In this document: positions 1-12,157 of the stretch, piece by piece
Layout of the letters: every line of letters starts with the position of its first letter
Numbering within the stretch: position 1 is the stretch's first letter
Origin: Diphasiastrum complanatum
Lineage: Eukaryota; Streptophyta; Lycopodiopsida; Lycopodiales; Lycopodiaceae
Direction: 5' to 3'
NCBI GenBank assembly: GCA_029204225.1
Contig: MU832658.1
Location: forward strand, 1 to 64,000
Length of the DNA stretch: 64,000 nt
Program-made: the position numbers and the translations under genes
The notes under the pieces: model-generated
Told to the model about the DNA's origin: nothing
What the model saw: only the letters and a program-made list of their open reading frames with translations
Databases searched by the model: none

Positions 1-1502
1 TCGCCCGGTTTTTCTTCTTCTGCAATTCTCCTTGCAATTTGAACCTCTGCTAGTGCTTTTTGCAGCTTTCTAGTTTCTTCAGCCAGTTGCAAAGCTTTGA
101 GTGCCCTTCAGGTGCAAAGTGACGTCCTCAAGCTGTAGTGCAGAACTATTTTTTGCCTGATATGACCCATTGATAAGTTAATCTTCTGATTATTAGTTTA
201 TGTTACAAGTAGTCAATGTTAAAACTACTGCATAAAGTTCAAACTTCTATAATGTTCGTAAATAACTTGATAAGAAAAGTTTAGCGTTACTTCTGAGGCG
301 TCCTGCAGTCTCTGCATCATCATATGAATTTCTAGCCAGCAGATATGCATGGTCGAGCTGCCATGTTATAAGTTTCTCAACCCGGTCCCGGATTATGCAG
401 GACTATGAAGAGAGATTATCTATGCAAGCGTTGGTGCAGTCATATATATGACTAATCAGATTATACACATACAGCTACAGATTAACTTTGGATCAGGATT
501 AATCTTGATAGGTTTCCACTCATCAGATTGAAGCGTAGAAATGACAGTGACTAGGCATAATTATCAAGCTTTTCAGTTACATGAGTGCACAGACTCTAAA
601 AACGATGTTTTTGAAACATAACAGATTCAACAACGCTATATGTATCTTGAAATATTTACTACCTATTTCTATGCCAAACTCTGCACTATATATGTTTCTT
701 ACCTGGTCATCATTGTTGCCAAACGTATGGCTGACTCGTAGAGCCATAGAACCGATTGTCTCGATATATTGGAGCAGATGGATGCACACAACTTAGCATT
801 TCATCTCGCCAACTTCTTAAAGAATCATGGTGACTCTGAGTCTCTTCCAACCTATCAATAAGATTTGCATAGGATTGGGTCTCTTCGGGTTTTTGTCGAT
901 GTGGGTTTGAGATTCTTGAAGAATTTAGTTCTTTTAGAAATTGGTCATTGCTAGCCATTTGAAGATAGCTATGTTCTTGAACATGGGATACATTATGACC
1001 TTCACGATCATCTGATCTGGCATCTGCTGGAAGTGAGAGATATCGTAACAGGTGATGTTCTCTCTCACCTTGTCTGCGTAAACTTGCATCATGCTCTTGT
1101 ACCTCATACTCAACTGCACGTCAATGTGTTACATCAGTAAATTCTTGATACCAGACATTCAACATCGTTTGCTTTAAGGAAAAGAGATCAAATTTTCAGC
1201 TTTTCTTGTCTCTATGCATGACTGATCACTCAGTAGTTCAAAAGAAGCAGCAATATAAATTTCTGAGAAACAGATGCAATGGATGTCTCACCAACTTCAG
1301 AGATAGATGACTTCTGGCTAATCAAAATGTTTCCCAGCTCTGCTTCAGATGAAGGTGACGAAGGTAACGAACTGTTCGATTCAAGGCTTCTTATGGATTC
1401 CTTCATAGATATTAGTATGTGATTAGAGACGATGTAGACAGAACAAAAGTCGGGTGCATTTCTAGATACATAAGCTGCCAGTCCTGGTCCCATGAGCCTC
1501 CT
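1..1502 (-). CDS. USP / coiled-coil / kinase gene, partial (several exons)
   Basis: Seen: minus-strand exon-like segments in gene order. About 1502-1292 encodes GPGLAAYVSRNAPDFCSVYIV, the C-terminal signature of the universal-stress domain found in plant USP-kinase/U-box proteins, followed by a Ser/Pro/Glu-rich linker. An acceptor-like AG precedes it and GTGAGA follows. From about 1119 a linker segment reads through MASNDQFLKELN and SYANLIDRLEETQSH to about 800. About 402-291 encodes KLITWQLDHAYLLARN. 105-1 encodes a charged helix (ALQLAEETRKLQKALAEV) like the coiled coil that precedes the kinase domain in this family. The kinase and any U-box would lie left of the window. Family knowledge: receptor-like cytoplasmic kinases or E3 ligases. 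The reading around 700-790 meets a stop unless a splice removes it, so intactness is unproven. The middle USP exon was not found. The likely first exon is at 26347-26489. Confidence 0.6.
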
Positions 1503-2100
1503 GTCCAATAGTTTTCCAGATAAAGAAAATCGTCAAAGAAAGGTCAGAGTTGCTCTAAACCCATTTTCTAGAGCCCATGATCAGCATGCATATTAGAATT
1601 TCAGAGCCAAGTCCCAACTACCGCTACAATAAAATTAACAAAAAGTGTCAACTCTTTCATGGAGAAAATTTTTGTCAAACACAAGGTGAGAGAGAAGTAT
1701 CTATAGGAAACTTGTAAGCTCATTGAAACTGAACCAGATTCAATCTTGCATTTATTTATCAGCCATGGCAACACCAGTTTCCACTTTTTTATTCAATGAA
1801 GATATGAGTAAACTGTATTCAGAGATTCCTATTTTCCTAGACATGTTTTTAAACAATGAACGAGTTTTTTTTTTATGGCCTGTCCATTTTCCTATAACAT
1901 AACAGGCAATTCATCCTTCTTTTTGTTTTCTTTGTCAAATAAACCTTAATGGAACTAGTATGTAGAGCTACTCCATTTGTGCATTATAGACTTAATTCAA
2001 AGACATCATTTTTGTTAAGGCATAAAAAAACATCTATCTTCATGGTTCAAAATAATCATCCTTGGTGCTACAATGGCATGTTGCTTGGTTGCCACACTTG
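1503..2100. other. Unassigned AT-rich spacer / intron sequence
   Basis: No coding segment, RNA gene or recognisable repeat was seen. If 1-1502 and 26347-26489 belong to one gene, this is intron. Confidence 0.4.
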
Positions 2101-2248
2101 CTCTCATCCTAAGTCTTGGAGAAGAAAATATTTCTATTCATCTAGCTTGCATTACTTCATCGTTAGGGGTGTGCCCGCTCTCATCCTAACTCTCAGAGAA
2201 GAAACTATTTCTATTCATCTAACATGTGTTAGCTCATCGTCAAGGGTG
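2101..2248. repeat. Two-copy tandem duplication, 77-bp period
   Basis: A 71-bp segment beginning CTCTCATCCTAA at 2101 recurs at 2178 with about a dozen mismatches and a 6-bp spacer. The plus-strand frame across it is probably chance. Confidence 0.8.
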
Positions 2249-3039
2249 CACTATGAAACTCTGGAGTTAGATTATGGCTAAACAGTTGTTTTAGGGGATT
2301 ATCCATGCTTCGGCCTTGAGTCCAAGCCTTATTTTTCAACATCTAGACTTGATTTTGGCCCTAGGGCCCTATCATTTATGATTTATATTCCACATGTTGT
2401 GTTTGTCACACTTGCACAAGTGATATTATTTACTTTGTATACTTCTCTTCCAACCATTAACATGGACTTACTCTTGTGGGATTATTCATCCTAGTATGAC
2501 AAAACTTTACTACAAACCTGTGGGTAGCAAACATATGTCTCTTATAAAACAAAAGCTGTCAATAAAGCACATGAACAAGTTTTGAACTCCGAAGAACAAG
2601 TTTCTTAACCACCATAATTTGTTCTGGCAACTTTCAATATTAAGTGTTAACATTATGTGATCAATGTTGTAAGATTAAAGATGAAAACAAGATTTTGATT
2701 GAATCTATCTCAATCTTTGGCTGAAAACAACATTTTCTAACACTTGCCATAAACTTATCATGATTTTGCTTCCACAAAACTTATAAATGACTAGAGCTTG
2801 AAAAGAGAATCATAATTACATCTTGTGATCAACTAATTTTGATATGATCATCAGTATGCAAGGGCTTTCATCATATGATCCATTTCTAGATGTGTTATAA
2901 CAAGATTATTACTTAATCCATGTTTCAATTAAAACGTACGTAATGAAACTTTTTAGGGTGCAGTAAATTCCCTTTGTGCACCAAGTTCATATGCACTTTC
3001 CTTTATTGTAGGATTTAAGGCAAAGATTCAAGAACCAAC
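2249..3039. other. Unassigned AT-rich sequence
   Basis: No gene, RNA or terminal repeat could be recognised. It leads into the copia protease remnant at 3040. Confidence 0.4.
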
Positions 3040-3430
3040 AATTTTTCAAGAAGAACTAAAATTCAAAATTCTTAGAACAAGGTAAGAGTTCAAAGATTGA
3101 CCTAGCCATTTCAAATTCAAAGAAACATCTGTTTTTTGGGTATTTGAAAAGAAAAGACATTTATTGGAAGATTGTTGAATCCTCAAATTGAAAAAAAAGG
3201 AGCTACATTAGCAGCATGAATGTTCACAATACTTTGACAAAGAAGAAAATGAGGCATCATTCTATGGCAATCGTAAGATCAACAAGAAGTCAAATCTTGG
3301 TATTTGGATTCGAATGCTACTCAACACATGACTAGCCATCAAAATGGTTTCATGAATACATGCAAGCTACCACTCAGAGGTACATCTCATTAAGTGATCA
3401 TGGTAGTCATAGGATTGATGGTTGTTGTCC
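3040..3430 (+). pseudogene. Decayed copia gag/protease fragment
   Basis: Seen: at 3299-3350 one frame reads WYLDSNATQHMTSHQNGF, the pattern of the copia aspartic protease active site (normally D-S-G-A-T-x-H-M), with the catalytic-loop Gly replaced by Asn. The flanks contain stops and frameshifts and no LTR is attached. It is an old fragment with no expected activity. The family assignment is firm only over the active-site stretch. Confidence 0.6.
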
Positions 3431-3497
3431 TTTACAATACATGCCCAACGCATAAAGTACTTAATGACTGAGGCCTCTCATAGCCTCAATTTAATTA

Positions 3498-3643
3498 AAT
3501 AAAAATCAAACATCACATAACGGTGCACTGGTACTGCGCAAAGCGCCAATAGCTGCAAATAAAAATAAGTCATGTAATCGAATAAAAATCAGACATCACA
3601 TAACAGTGCACTTGTACTGCGCAAAGCACCAATAGCTGCAAAT
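3498..3643. repeat. Two-copy tandem duplication, 83-bp period
   Basis: About 63 bp containing AAAAATCAAACATCACATAA and ACTGCGCAAAGCGCCAATAG at 3498 recurs at 3581 with a few substitutions. Confidence 0.85.
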
Positions 3644-3921
3644 ACACCATGAACCATTAGAAAGTAATAAGTAGCTAATATTGATTAAGCATGTCTCAAA
3701 GCACAATAGGAATCTAATGGCATGGCTCAAGTAGAAATTGTAAAAAAGCATTGTAAAGACAAGTTACTTGCAAAATAAATAAAAGCAAATTAACTTGGAC
3801 TCTCAAGTTTTAGAGATGAGCCACTAAGAAAGCTCCACTTCCTTTGTATTTCATGTCTACAACTTTCATTTGTTTAATCAAAGAGTTGAGTTCCTCCTTC
3901 CTAATGTGTCCCTATGAATGC

Positions 3922-3924
<3 letters not shown>

Positions 3925-4011
<87 letters not shown>

Positions 4012-4016
4012 AGAGA
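3925..4016. repeat. (GA)n microsatellite, about 92 bp
   Basis: Nearly pure AG repeat with one interruption (AGGAGA). Arg-Glu open frames through it are artefacts of the repeat. Confidence 0.98.
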
Positions 4017-6345
4017 AGCATCTGTTATGCATATGTTTTGATGCTCGCTCTTTCTACTATGCATGTATGATGCCTAGATCACTACTCTTGTGTAGTTACA
4101 TCCCTTCTTGTTAGTTAGATATGTGGCAAGATGCTATGCAAGTTGAAACGAACTGTGAAAGATTTCAAGTAGTTTAGTCAAGTTTAGTCATATTTTGGTT
4201 AATTGTCAATACTAGGCCCAATATGCATTTTAGACTTTGTTAGCTTATGCCACACCCCTGAGGTGTTGACGTAGTGTCTCATCACCCAAAAAGGGCTTCT
4301 AGCAGAGATAAAGTTGAGAGCTGAGTCTGAGAGCACGAGAATTATTAGTGCTAGGCTAAATGTACAATTGTCAGCCCCATGGTAATTCCCGAAAGATGAA
4401 TAGCCATGTGAGAGCTAGCAATTTAGACTATCTCAACCTGAGTTATGTGTTTTAATAAAGAGGCCTCCTATTATTAAGTAAGAGGTGAAACCCAAATCTT
4501 TATAGATTGGGGTTCACTCAGTTGTAAGAGGTGGAATCCAAAATATGATAACATTGGGTTCACCAGCTCGTGGGTATAGATAGAGACCTCCTCCACAAGT
4601 TCCATAGCATGTGTTGTGTATTGTAATGCTACTGAAGTGTTTAATCAAGATCCTTCAAACTGCATTCCCTTCCATGCTCCATCTTCATGCATTTAGTTTG
4701 GGTACTGATGTATGAATGTGCTTGTTGTTGCTTTTTCTCTTAAGGATGGTTTGGGATTAGTATTAGGTAGATGTGCAGGACTTGGAGATTGATCTACCAT
4801 TCCACTTATTTCTAATGTTTTTCGGTTTCTGGATCCCTGAGAAGTTCTTCTTACAACTATTGAGTGATAGTTGTAACAAGCACTTTGTAGGATTTCCATT
4901 GCTTCAAGTTGAATGTTGTGTTGTTGATCTTTGATTTCAGTAGAAGTAGATTTAGTTTAATTCCTTGTTTCTTGCTTAGATTAGTTTAGCAATAATCAGC
5001 AGACTATAAAAATAAAGAAAGAACTGAAATAGTTTGTAGAACCATAGGAAATCAAGTCCTAACAGATCTTATAACCAAAATGAGCTTCCATTGTCAATCA
5101 AGGATCGAAATCAAGCCATAAGTGTGTCATATTGACAAGCGGGACACACCACCACTATACGGCAAAACCAAATTTGTGACTGAGCCCATTGCCTAATCGA
5201 TTGTAGTCACGTGATTCCTTGCCAGGTGAAACTTTGTTAGATAGAAATCGAACTATCAGTGTGTAGATTTAGACAAAGAACTAGTGTTGAACTGAGTAGT
5301 AGTGTCAGTGCTAGCACTGGCTGTTGAGAAGTAGATTCTCTGCAAACATGAGAGGATCTGCAAACGTTGGCTGAATCATTGAAAGAGAGATTCTAGATCG
5401 CCAGAATTAGCGCTAATATTCATACATCAGTTCCTCACAATTGCTCATATTTTCATGATTGATTTGACATCTAGATCATATACTATGAGTTCAATCATAT
5501 ATGAGAAACAATCAATACAAAATCTCATATTGCTAATCTCATTCTGGTATAAGATTTAGTTAAAGACAAAACAGTCTGAGACATATCCATTCATGACCAC
5601 ATACATCCAAGGCTGTAACCAACAGAAGATCTGACAAGCCTCTAAACTGTAGCTAAAGTTACATCCAACTAGCAACGTCCGAGCGTCACCATATTTTATA
5701 TCTGACTCCTCAATCTCTCGACACATCCGATTTTATGTCCGATGTTTAACTACTTCATATTGATTGCAATATATCCGATGACCATCTTCCTATCTTACAT
5801 CCGATGGTTAGTATCCTACCATAATCGATTGAACGTCAAAATTGAGGCTCTTTAGCCAAGGCTTCCATCCAAATATTTTGAACCAACTCTCTTCCACCGA
5901 AACTCTTCAACCGAATTTCACTAAGGAGCTCAAACCGAGTCTCCTCGACCGAGAGGTTTCAACCGAAGTTTTCCACCATAGGCATTATCTAGCACCCACT
6001 CTCTGATGCATGAAATTTTTGTTTGACAAGTACTCTGCATTTATCAACTCTCTATAATGGCAAGTCATAATTGTAAAATAGCTCAAGAATGAAGTTTTTA
6101 TCTATCTATCCATCTCCAGGTCACCTTGTAGAGAGTTTAGGATATCTATGTATATCCAAGTTTTTGAGAGATCCATGTCATTTCAAAGTTGATTCTTGTA
6201 TGTAATTGAGAAATTGGTCTTGGAGTCAACTTAAGAAAAATTGTGAATATTTGGTCCAATGTGCTTCGACCAACTATTCCAACCGAGCACTCCACCAAAT
6301 GTTCTACCTGAGTGCCACGACCAAGTGCCTTTCTTCTTACTAACA
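4017..6345. other. Unassigned, probably old repeats
   Basis: No reliable coding sequence. Between 4200 and 4660 the texture resembles an LTR (paired direct motifs around GGTGAAACCCAAATC and GGTGGAATCCAAAA), but no second copy, PBS or PPT was found. 5840-5980 is rich in the word AACCGA. Open frames here lack recognisable motifs. Confidence 0.35.
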
Positions 6346-6435
6346 AAGAGAAAGGCTCACCTTGATCTTGACCCTTTGACCACTTGCCTTTGCCCTTGAA
6401 CTTTCCTTTGATGAACATAGCCTCCTCTTCATAGT
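6346..6435 (-). pseudogene. Copia gag remnant (basic linker)
   Basis: The minus strand encodes KGKFKGKGKWSKG, almost identical to the basic linker before the zinc knuckle in E1 (about 32920-32955). Flanking sequence does not continue the homology, so this is a small orphan fragment. Confidence 0.6.
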
Positions 6436-6469
6436 TTGTCTTTATTTTTTATTTTCTTTTCTTGCAGCT

Positions 6470-6980
6470 TCACCTGCTTTCTTAAATATTCTTTCTAGCA
6501 AACCAACCAATATAGGTTGTAGTTGGTCTCCGCAAAACACTCTAATGACCTTTTAGCTGCCTCAGTAGTGACTACCAAGGTTTGAAAGAGATGAATGGTG
6601 AGATGGTGGAATAACAAAAATATGTAAGGTAAGGTGGTGGTGGTGGTGGTGGTGGTGGTGGTATTCTGATGATGGAAGTTGTGGTAGATGGTGTGGATGA
6701 TATAACAAACATGGAAGTAGATACATGTGTTGTGGCAAGAGAACTAGATGGTGGAAATGTGGATGGTGTGGATGTAGGAGTGGTTGAAGGAAAAAGACTG
6801 ATTTTTTGATTCTTGTACTTCCCCCTCCTTAAGGATTTTCGTCTCCCCGGTGCTCAAAACTCGAGGTTTATGACTAGGGTGCTCCTCCTGGTTGAGTTCC
6901 TTTGGATGGCCTGTCTATCTTCTTAGCCTTTGTCTTCTTTAGTGGCATCAACTGCAAGTGTATCTTCGGCTTGTGTGGTT
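6470..6980. repeat. Dispersed repeat, copy 1 (with GGT microsatellite)
   Basis: Shares scattered blocks, in the same orientation and order, with 45430-45870: GTAGTTGGTCTCCGCAA, GGTTGAAG..AAAGACTGATTTT, a GGATTTTCGTC/GGATCTTCGTC block and a CTGTCTATCTTC/CTGCCTTCTTTACC block. Contains (GGT)10 at 6633-6662. Class unknown. Confidence 0.55.
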
Positions 6981-7076
6981 GCAGGAAGCTCCCTTTCTCC
7001 CTCCCTTGAATATGTTGCCTATGGTGGCTGTTGAGAATCAATTGCTTGTTGGATGTGAGGGGATGATGTCAGTAGT

Positions 7077-7948
7077 TGTCATGTCCCTATTAGTAGTTGT
7101 ACAAACACAGTGGAAAATATGAAAAAAGAAATAAAACTCCATGGCATGTGTTTTGTAAGCCCACGTATGAGTATTTGCCAATAAACTTCTACTATGGCAT
7201 GTGTTTTGTAAGTCCATGGATAGAAGCTTAAAATAATAAAATAACGTAAACTTAGGATTAGAACTTAGACTTAAGAAAATTAAGCTTAGAAAGATTCTAA
7301 GTTATCTTAAGTAACTGAAGTATCAAGTTAGAAACTTCTAAAGTTCTAAGTTCTAAGTTAGAAGTTTTTTAGAGGGCTTAGAATGGCTAGTTTAGAACTA
7401 ATCCCATAAGCTAGTGGATGCTTATGGAAGGCTCTCCTTGCTATAAGAGGAGAGGTATTTCTCATGTACACAACACTTTTGAGATTATGCTAAAATGCTC
7501 TCTATTTGGAGATATCTTGCTATTTCACTTGTGTTCCCTTTGGAAAGGTGCATAGCTTGAGGGAAGGTGCTCGGGGCCTCCTCTTGACTCCTTTTCATAG
7601 GTTTCTATTGTGGCATGTGTTTTATTGCTTTATGTTTATTTAGCCACAATTCATATTTCAGATTCCCTTTGGGTGTTAGATTAGAATTAGTGTAAGGATC
7701 TTGCTAGTTGGGTACCACCTTAGCAAGATCATGTTATTTTGTTATTCTTGGCTAACTAGAAAGCCTTAGTCAAGTTTAGTTATTTTCATTTTGAGCACTA
7801 GTTGGGAAGCCTTGGTGCTTCTTTTCATTTATGTTTTCATTTCATAGTTTTAAGCTTTGTAGATCTTAGAAGGTAGACCAGTCTACCACTATACTACGCA
7901 CTAACCCTTCATTAGATCGAGCCACTTAGCGGAGTAGATTTACTTTCA
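7077..7948 (+). repeat. Element X 5' LTR (left boundary approximate)
   Basis: 7593-7948 matches 11804-12157 (for example TTCCCTTTGGGTGTTAGATT and CAGTCTACCACTATACTAC), in direct orientation. It ends in CA at 7948, immediately before a PBS-like sequence. The word TGGCATGTGTTTT recurs at about 7142, 7196 and 7613, suggesting the LTR starts earlier; TGTCATGTCC at 7077 is a candidate start. The 3' copy lacks this left part. Confidence 0.6.
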
Positions 7949-7950
7949 AT

Positions 7951-7966
7951 ATTGGTGCCATTGCCG
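7951..7966 (+). promoter_or_regulatory. Element X primer-binding site
   Basis: ATTGGTGCCATTGCCG lies two bases after the LTR. It resembles the TGGCGCCGTTGCC-type PBS of plant gypsy (Athila/Tat-like) elements and not the initiator-Met type used by the copia elements here. The exact tRNA is not assigned. Confidence 0.55.
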
Positions 7967-9281
7967 CTTTTTAAGATTTTTCTACCTAACTTTCTTGTTC
8001 TTTTTTCATTTCTAACGTGCTTGTGTGTATGCTTGACTAATTTTTTTTCACACTCCAGCATAAGACTTCTCTTCAGGTCCTAAACGAGCTACTGAGCAAC
8101 CCATCAAGTCAAAGGGAAGCAACAAAAGTGTCAAGTTGGGTATTTTCTCTGAAAGAAGTGACCCAAGTGACATTTTTTTTTCAAACAAATAGGTATATCA
8201 GAATTCGCCAACCATAACAGACACTGATCTTTCATCCTATCACCTCCACGAATTTTGACCCTGGTCAGATTTTCTAAAAACACCCTAATATACTATTAAA
8301 ATCCTTTATTTTCCAACCAAATTTTGGTTTTAAAAATCGCCAGCTTCACTGAGGCTAGATCTTTCAAAGATCAATTCTCAAACAGCCTCGTGAATTTTAT
8401 CTCAAAGATTTTCCCTGGTTTTTATCAAAAAAAATCATTTTTCACTATTTACCTTGCTTGTCAGACAAAATTTCGTATCAGAAGTCAAGAACCATCAAAT
8501 CTCGATCAAGTCATGGTTTGATAAACTCTAGACCGGATCGCTTCAATTCCATCTCGATCGGACCGGACCCACTCCCCCACATAAATTTTTCGACCGAGCT
8601 TTTTGATTCCAATTTTGACTGAACCTCCATCCTGCCCGAGCCCCCTGTCCGAGCCCAGAGCTCAAAAAATAAAAAACAAAAAAAAAGCCATAAACACCAA
8701 AAAAAATGAAATCACATCACTTATACCAATAGAAAGCCCTTCTGATATTGAGTCTCCCCTTTGACTTACCTACTAGCCAAAAAACAAAAAACAAAACAAA
8801 AAATCCATACAAAAATAAAACACATTGGATGAGCTTGGTTCCTCCTCGGATGTCTTCTCCATTGCTTTTGTGTTGTCCTTGGAGCTCTTGCCATTCTTCT
8901 TGTCTTTTCTCTTCTCCTTGGATGCCGACCAAACCACGAAATCGCCCACAGATTGAACGATCTCCTTGCACCCTCTGTGATTTCCATCTCCAAAAAACTA
9001 ACAAAAAAATAGTATTTTACAATGTAAAGACCTTGTCAGACTTCGCGGATATTGTAAATTTATTTTTTCAGTCTGTCCACGATTTATATCTTTGTCTGCA
9101 AATTCTATTACTACAGAAAACTCAAGTTTTTGTCAAAATCTTCTATTCTACAATAAAATTGTCTTTTGACCTTTTTGGGCCAAGTACAATATGTACTAAT
9201 CACCTGTACTATTTTTCTATCCCTCATATTGCATCATGTCTCAAGATTGTGTTCATTCTTCCAATCCTGCTCCTCCAAGAC
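7967..9281 (+). other. Element X leader, no supported gene
   Basis: Lies between PBS and gag. A 178-codon plus-strand frame (8748-9284) and overlapping minus frames have low-complexity composition and no domain, so I do not call them genes. 8560-8660 is rich in ACCG/CCGAG words. Confidence 0.45.
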
Positions 9282-9938
9282 TAGAACGCAGAATCTCACA
9301 TATTGATGCACCAAAGTATGATGGAGAATCTGACCTAGTTCGGTTTTTCTAGAACTTTGATAATGTATGTCATTTCTATGGAGACACCTCTGAAACTAAA
9401 AAGCTCAGACTATTCTTGATGGTACTCTATGGAACTCATGCCAAAGCCAAAGAGTGATATCTCAACCTCGAAGCTCCTGATCTTGCTTCTTGGGCTACCC
9501 TCAAAGATGCTCCATTTCAAACCATCCAAACTGACTCAGAGCCCATTTATCCAAATCACCCATATTAAAATGCATCGCGAAGAGTCGGTTCGAAACTACA
9601 TTAAGTGTTTCAAATGTCTCAAAGTAGAATGTGTTGATAAAAATATTACCAAACGTATGGCTATCAAATTGTTCTTGGTTGGACTGTCTAAAGACATATG
9701 CCGCAAACTGAAACTAGTTGACCTTTATGATCAACCTAAGGATGTAATGATTGATGCCATTCGTGAAGAAGATGAGGGTTCTGATGATGACTTTGATCAT
9801 AGAGAAAAGAAATCAAAAAATCTAGAACATCTTAACCATCCAAAGTTCAAGCATACCACCCAATCCTCACACCTCCTACAACAAATGGAAACTTCGGCAG
9901 AAACCTCAACAAACCCATATGGATATACTTGTTGTTGA
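9282..9938 (+). pseudogene. Element X gag (Ty3/gypsy-type), frameshifted
   Basis: Seen: one frame gives DAPKYDGESDLVRFF, NFDNVCHFYGDTSETKKLRL and LEAPDLASWATLK, typical of the plant retrotransposon gag fold (a start like 'PKYDG', then the 'W..LK' region). It is interrupted by TAG near 9348 and TGA at about 9450. The second half (about 9570-9830) continues in another frame with ESVRNYIKCFKCLKVECVD and an acidic C-terminus. It is non-functional as written. No protease, RT or integrase follows before the 3' LTR. Confidence 0.6.
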
Positions 9939-10193
9939 TTTCCAAACCGCCACGAAACATATTGTTGATAAATCTTTCCCAACAAGAGAGAATGTCTAGT
10001 GCCCGATCTGTTCACGGAATCACACTGCTAATGAATGCCCTCAACTGAGAAATCATTATCCATTAGCACCCAGACCCATGTATCGAGCATACAGCCCATG
10101 CCACACCCAGGGGTGTACCAACCACGACTAACTGCACCAAATCAATACCAACCACGTCAATAGTTTTTTATTAACCAACCCGCTCCATAGCCA

Positions 10194-10888
10194 GTTGTGC
10201 ACTTCACTGATCCCAATACCATTGATCCAACCACTTATTATATGGATGATACTACTCAACCAACATACTTCTTTGAGCAAGTTGTATATTATCCATATGA
10301 TCCGAATGCTCAAGCGGTTGACCCCAATGCCCAAACCTATGATCCTAACCAAGCTCTGTTTGCCATGCATCAACTTCCAGTAATACGAGATTGTTTTATT
10401 TGCGCAGATACACATCCTAGTATTCGCTGCCCAGATAAACTTTGCTTTCCGCTAGCTTGTGAAATTGTAGCATTGAATACCATGTGAAGGATTGTCTTGC
10501 CCGATCTAAACCAGCTGATTCTATCTATTCCGTGCAAGTCAAAACATTGCCAATTGAAACTCATTCAGAATGGGCCTTGACTCATGCACAAATCCATTGC
10601 CAAGCCCCTACCATTGCACCCAGCAAAACCCAGCAGCATAAGGTACCTCCACGTGAAGGTTTGACACCCAGTGTCTATCCTCACCCATCTGAAAAAATTA
10701 GCTTGCATCACCAATATCGACAACAAATTCAAAATGTAGACCAACACTCTTCCATCGCCCATAAAGTGCCTCACACGTCTTTTGAGAACAAAACTCTTGA
10801 AGGCACTGAAGTCTGGGGGGTTCTATTACAAGCTAATGTGACTCTCCCTTTCCACGTTCCTAAGCCCTATTCGGGCAACGTATTTTAG
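10194..10888 (+). pseudogene. Element X internal coding remnants, gag C-terminus-like
   Basis: 10197-10487 encodes a Pro/Asp/Tyr/Gln-rich stretch (YDPNAQAVDPNAQTYDPNQA, a short repeat) and then CFICADTHPSIRC, a Cys/His cluster that may be a degenerate zinc knuckle. 10484-10888 continues in another frame without recognisable motifs. Assignment to gag is by position and the Cys/His cluster. Confidence 0.4.
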
Positions 10889-11175
10889 ATCTCCATCAAG
10901 AATTATTTTAAAGCACTGATCCTAGCCAAGGATATTCTCACTAACCTTGGTTTTGATGTGACTTATTTCACTGATCAGCAGAGCAAGAGCTTGGTCCGAA
11001 CATCCTACTCCACTTATTTTGATGAGTTCTAGTCATTTCGGATCATATCTAAGGCCGACAGTTATACCACATCAACATCTCTCTAGAACATCTACAAGTC
11101 ATTGGATTTTCTAACCTGGGCGAGACGATCCATGGCAAGGGTACCAGCTACGATGCCAAATACTTCACAAAGTTT

Positions 11176-11595
11176 TTGATGGACGACGAAAAGATAATTG
11201 CCCAAACCAACGACGACATTGCCATTCACCTCATCAAAGATCCAAAGCTCAGGGCAGCATCAGAGAACCTTGTGGCCACGGTCGAGGTTCACATTGCCAA
11301 AATAGATCGCATTCCACCTAGTGATCTATTTTCATTAACCCTCGCCATGGATGATTCCACTCACAATTACCAGTGGGCAGAGAAAGTGTCTGACAAATTA
11401 TCTGTGACCTTGAAAACTAGAAAAGCCACCACCAAATGTGGATATCTCCTCCACATGTTGCTCACAAAACAACTAGGACAACGAACGGCCGTGGATATCA
11501 AAGAGCTCAAAGACATCTATCCTAGCACCAGAAAGCGTTCCACCCCGCAACTGTCAGCTGAATCTGTTTCACTGGCACCACCAACAAAGAAGTAG
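11176..11595 (+). CDS. Unrecognised ORF inside element X, 139 codons
   Basis: Open from ATG at 11176 to TAG at 11593. The product starts MMDDEKIIAQTNDDIAIHLI, is mixed helical and charged, with a basic/Pro-rich C-terminus (TRKRSTPQL, APPTKK). No signal peptide, membrane segment or known motif was seen. Its composition is less AT-rich than its surroundings. It sits where pol would be expected, close to the 3' LTR. It may be an element-specific ORF or captured host sequence; coding status is unproven. Confidence 0.35.
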   Translation: MMDDEKIIAQTNDDIAIHLIKDPKLRAASENLVATVEVHIAKIDRIPPSDLFSLTLAMDDSTHNYQWAEKVSDKLSVTLKTRKATTKCGYLLHMLLTKQLGQRTAVDIKELKDIYPSTRKRSTPQLSAESVSLAPPTKK

Positions 11596-11803
11596 AAGGA
11601 TAAGGCCGTGAGCACAGAAGACAACATCTCCCTTGATATCTTATCCAGTGATATAGGGGCAGAGTATCCTGCATCCAGAGGGAGCTTGAAATTCTCTCAA
11701 GTCCCAAAGGAGGTTTTGGCATAGCAGAAGGCCCTACTCCAACAGGCCCAAGAACGAAGGTAAGCGGTAGCTCTAGGAGCTAGCTCTTTGGATGCTAGCG
11801 CTT

Positions 11804-12157
11804 ATAGGTTTCCATTGTGGCATGCCATTTATTGCTTTATGTTTATCTAGCCGCAATTTATATTTCCAATTCCCTTTGGGTGTTAGATTAGAATTAGTGT
11901 AAAGATCTTGATAGTTGGGTACCGCCTTAGCAAGATCATGTTATTTTGTTATTCTTGACTAGTTGGGAAGCCTTAGTCAAGTTTGGCTATTTCCATTTCG
12001 AGCACCAGTTGGGAAGCCTTGGTCTCCTTTTCATTTATGTTTTCATTTCATAGTTTTAAGCTTTGTAGATCTTAGACGGTGGACAACCAGTCTACCACTA
12101 TACTACACACGAACCCTTCATTCGACCTAGCCACTTAGCAAAGTAGATTTACTTCCA
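11804..12157 (+). repeat. Element X 3' LTR (5'-truncated)
   Basis: Direct copy of 7593-7948 with roughly 10 percent mismatches and small indels, ending TTACTTCCA. It is shorter than the likely full 5' LTR. No clear purine-rich tract precedes it and no TSD could be identified, so the element is old or rearranged. Confidence 0.7.

Noticed and set aside
934-1119. Minus-strand frame starting MQLSMRYKSMMQVYADKV, which looks like a USP second exon
   Set aside because: The overlapping frame is continuous with MASNDQFLKELN and fits the exon order better; the first frame lies on the wrong side of the USP C-terminal exon.
1949-2281. 110-codon plus-strand frame
   Set aside because: It runs across a 77-bp tandem duplication and has no protein-like features.
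3844-4114. Open frames of Arg-Glu repeats
   Set aside because: They are translations of the (GA)n microsatellite; the same happens at 21344-21526 and 22004-22378.
4200-4660. LTR
   Set aside because: LTR-like texture but no second copy, PBS, PPT or TSD in the window.
8717-9284. Overlapping 95- and 178-codon frames on opposite strands
   Set aside because: Low-complexity composition, no motif and position in the leader of element X; not supported as genes.
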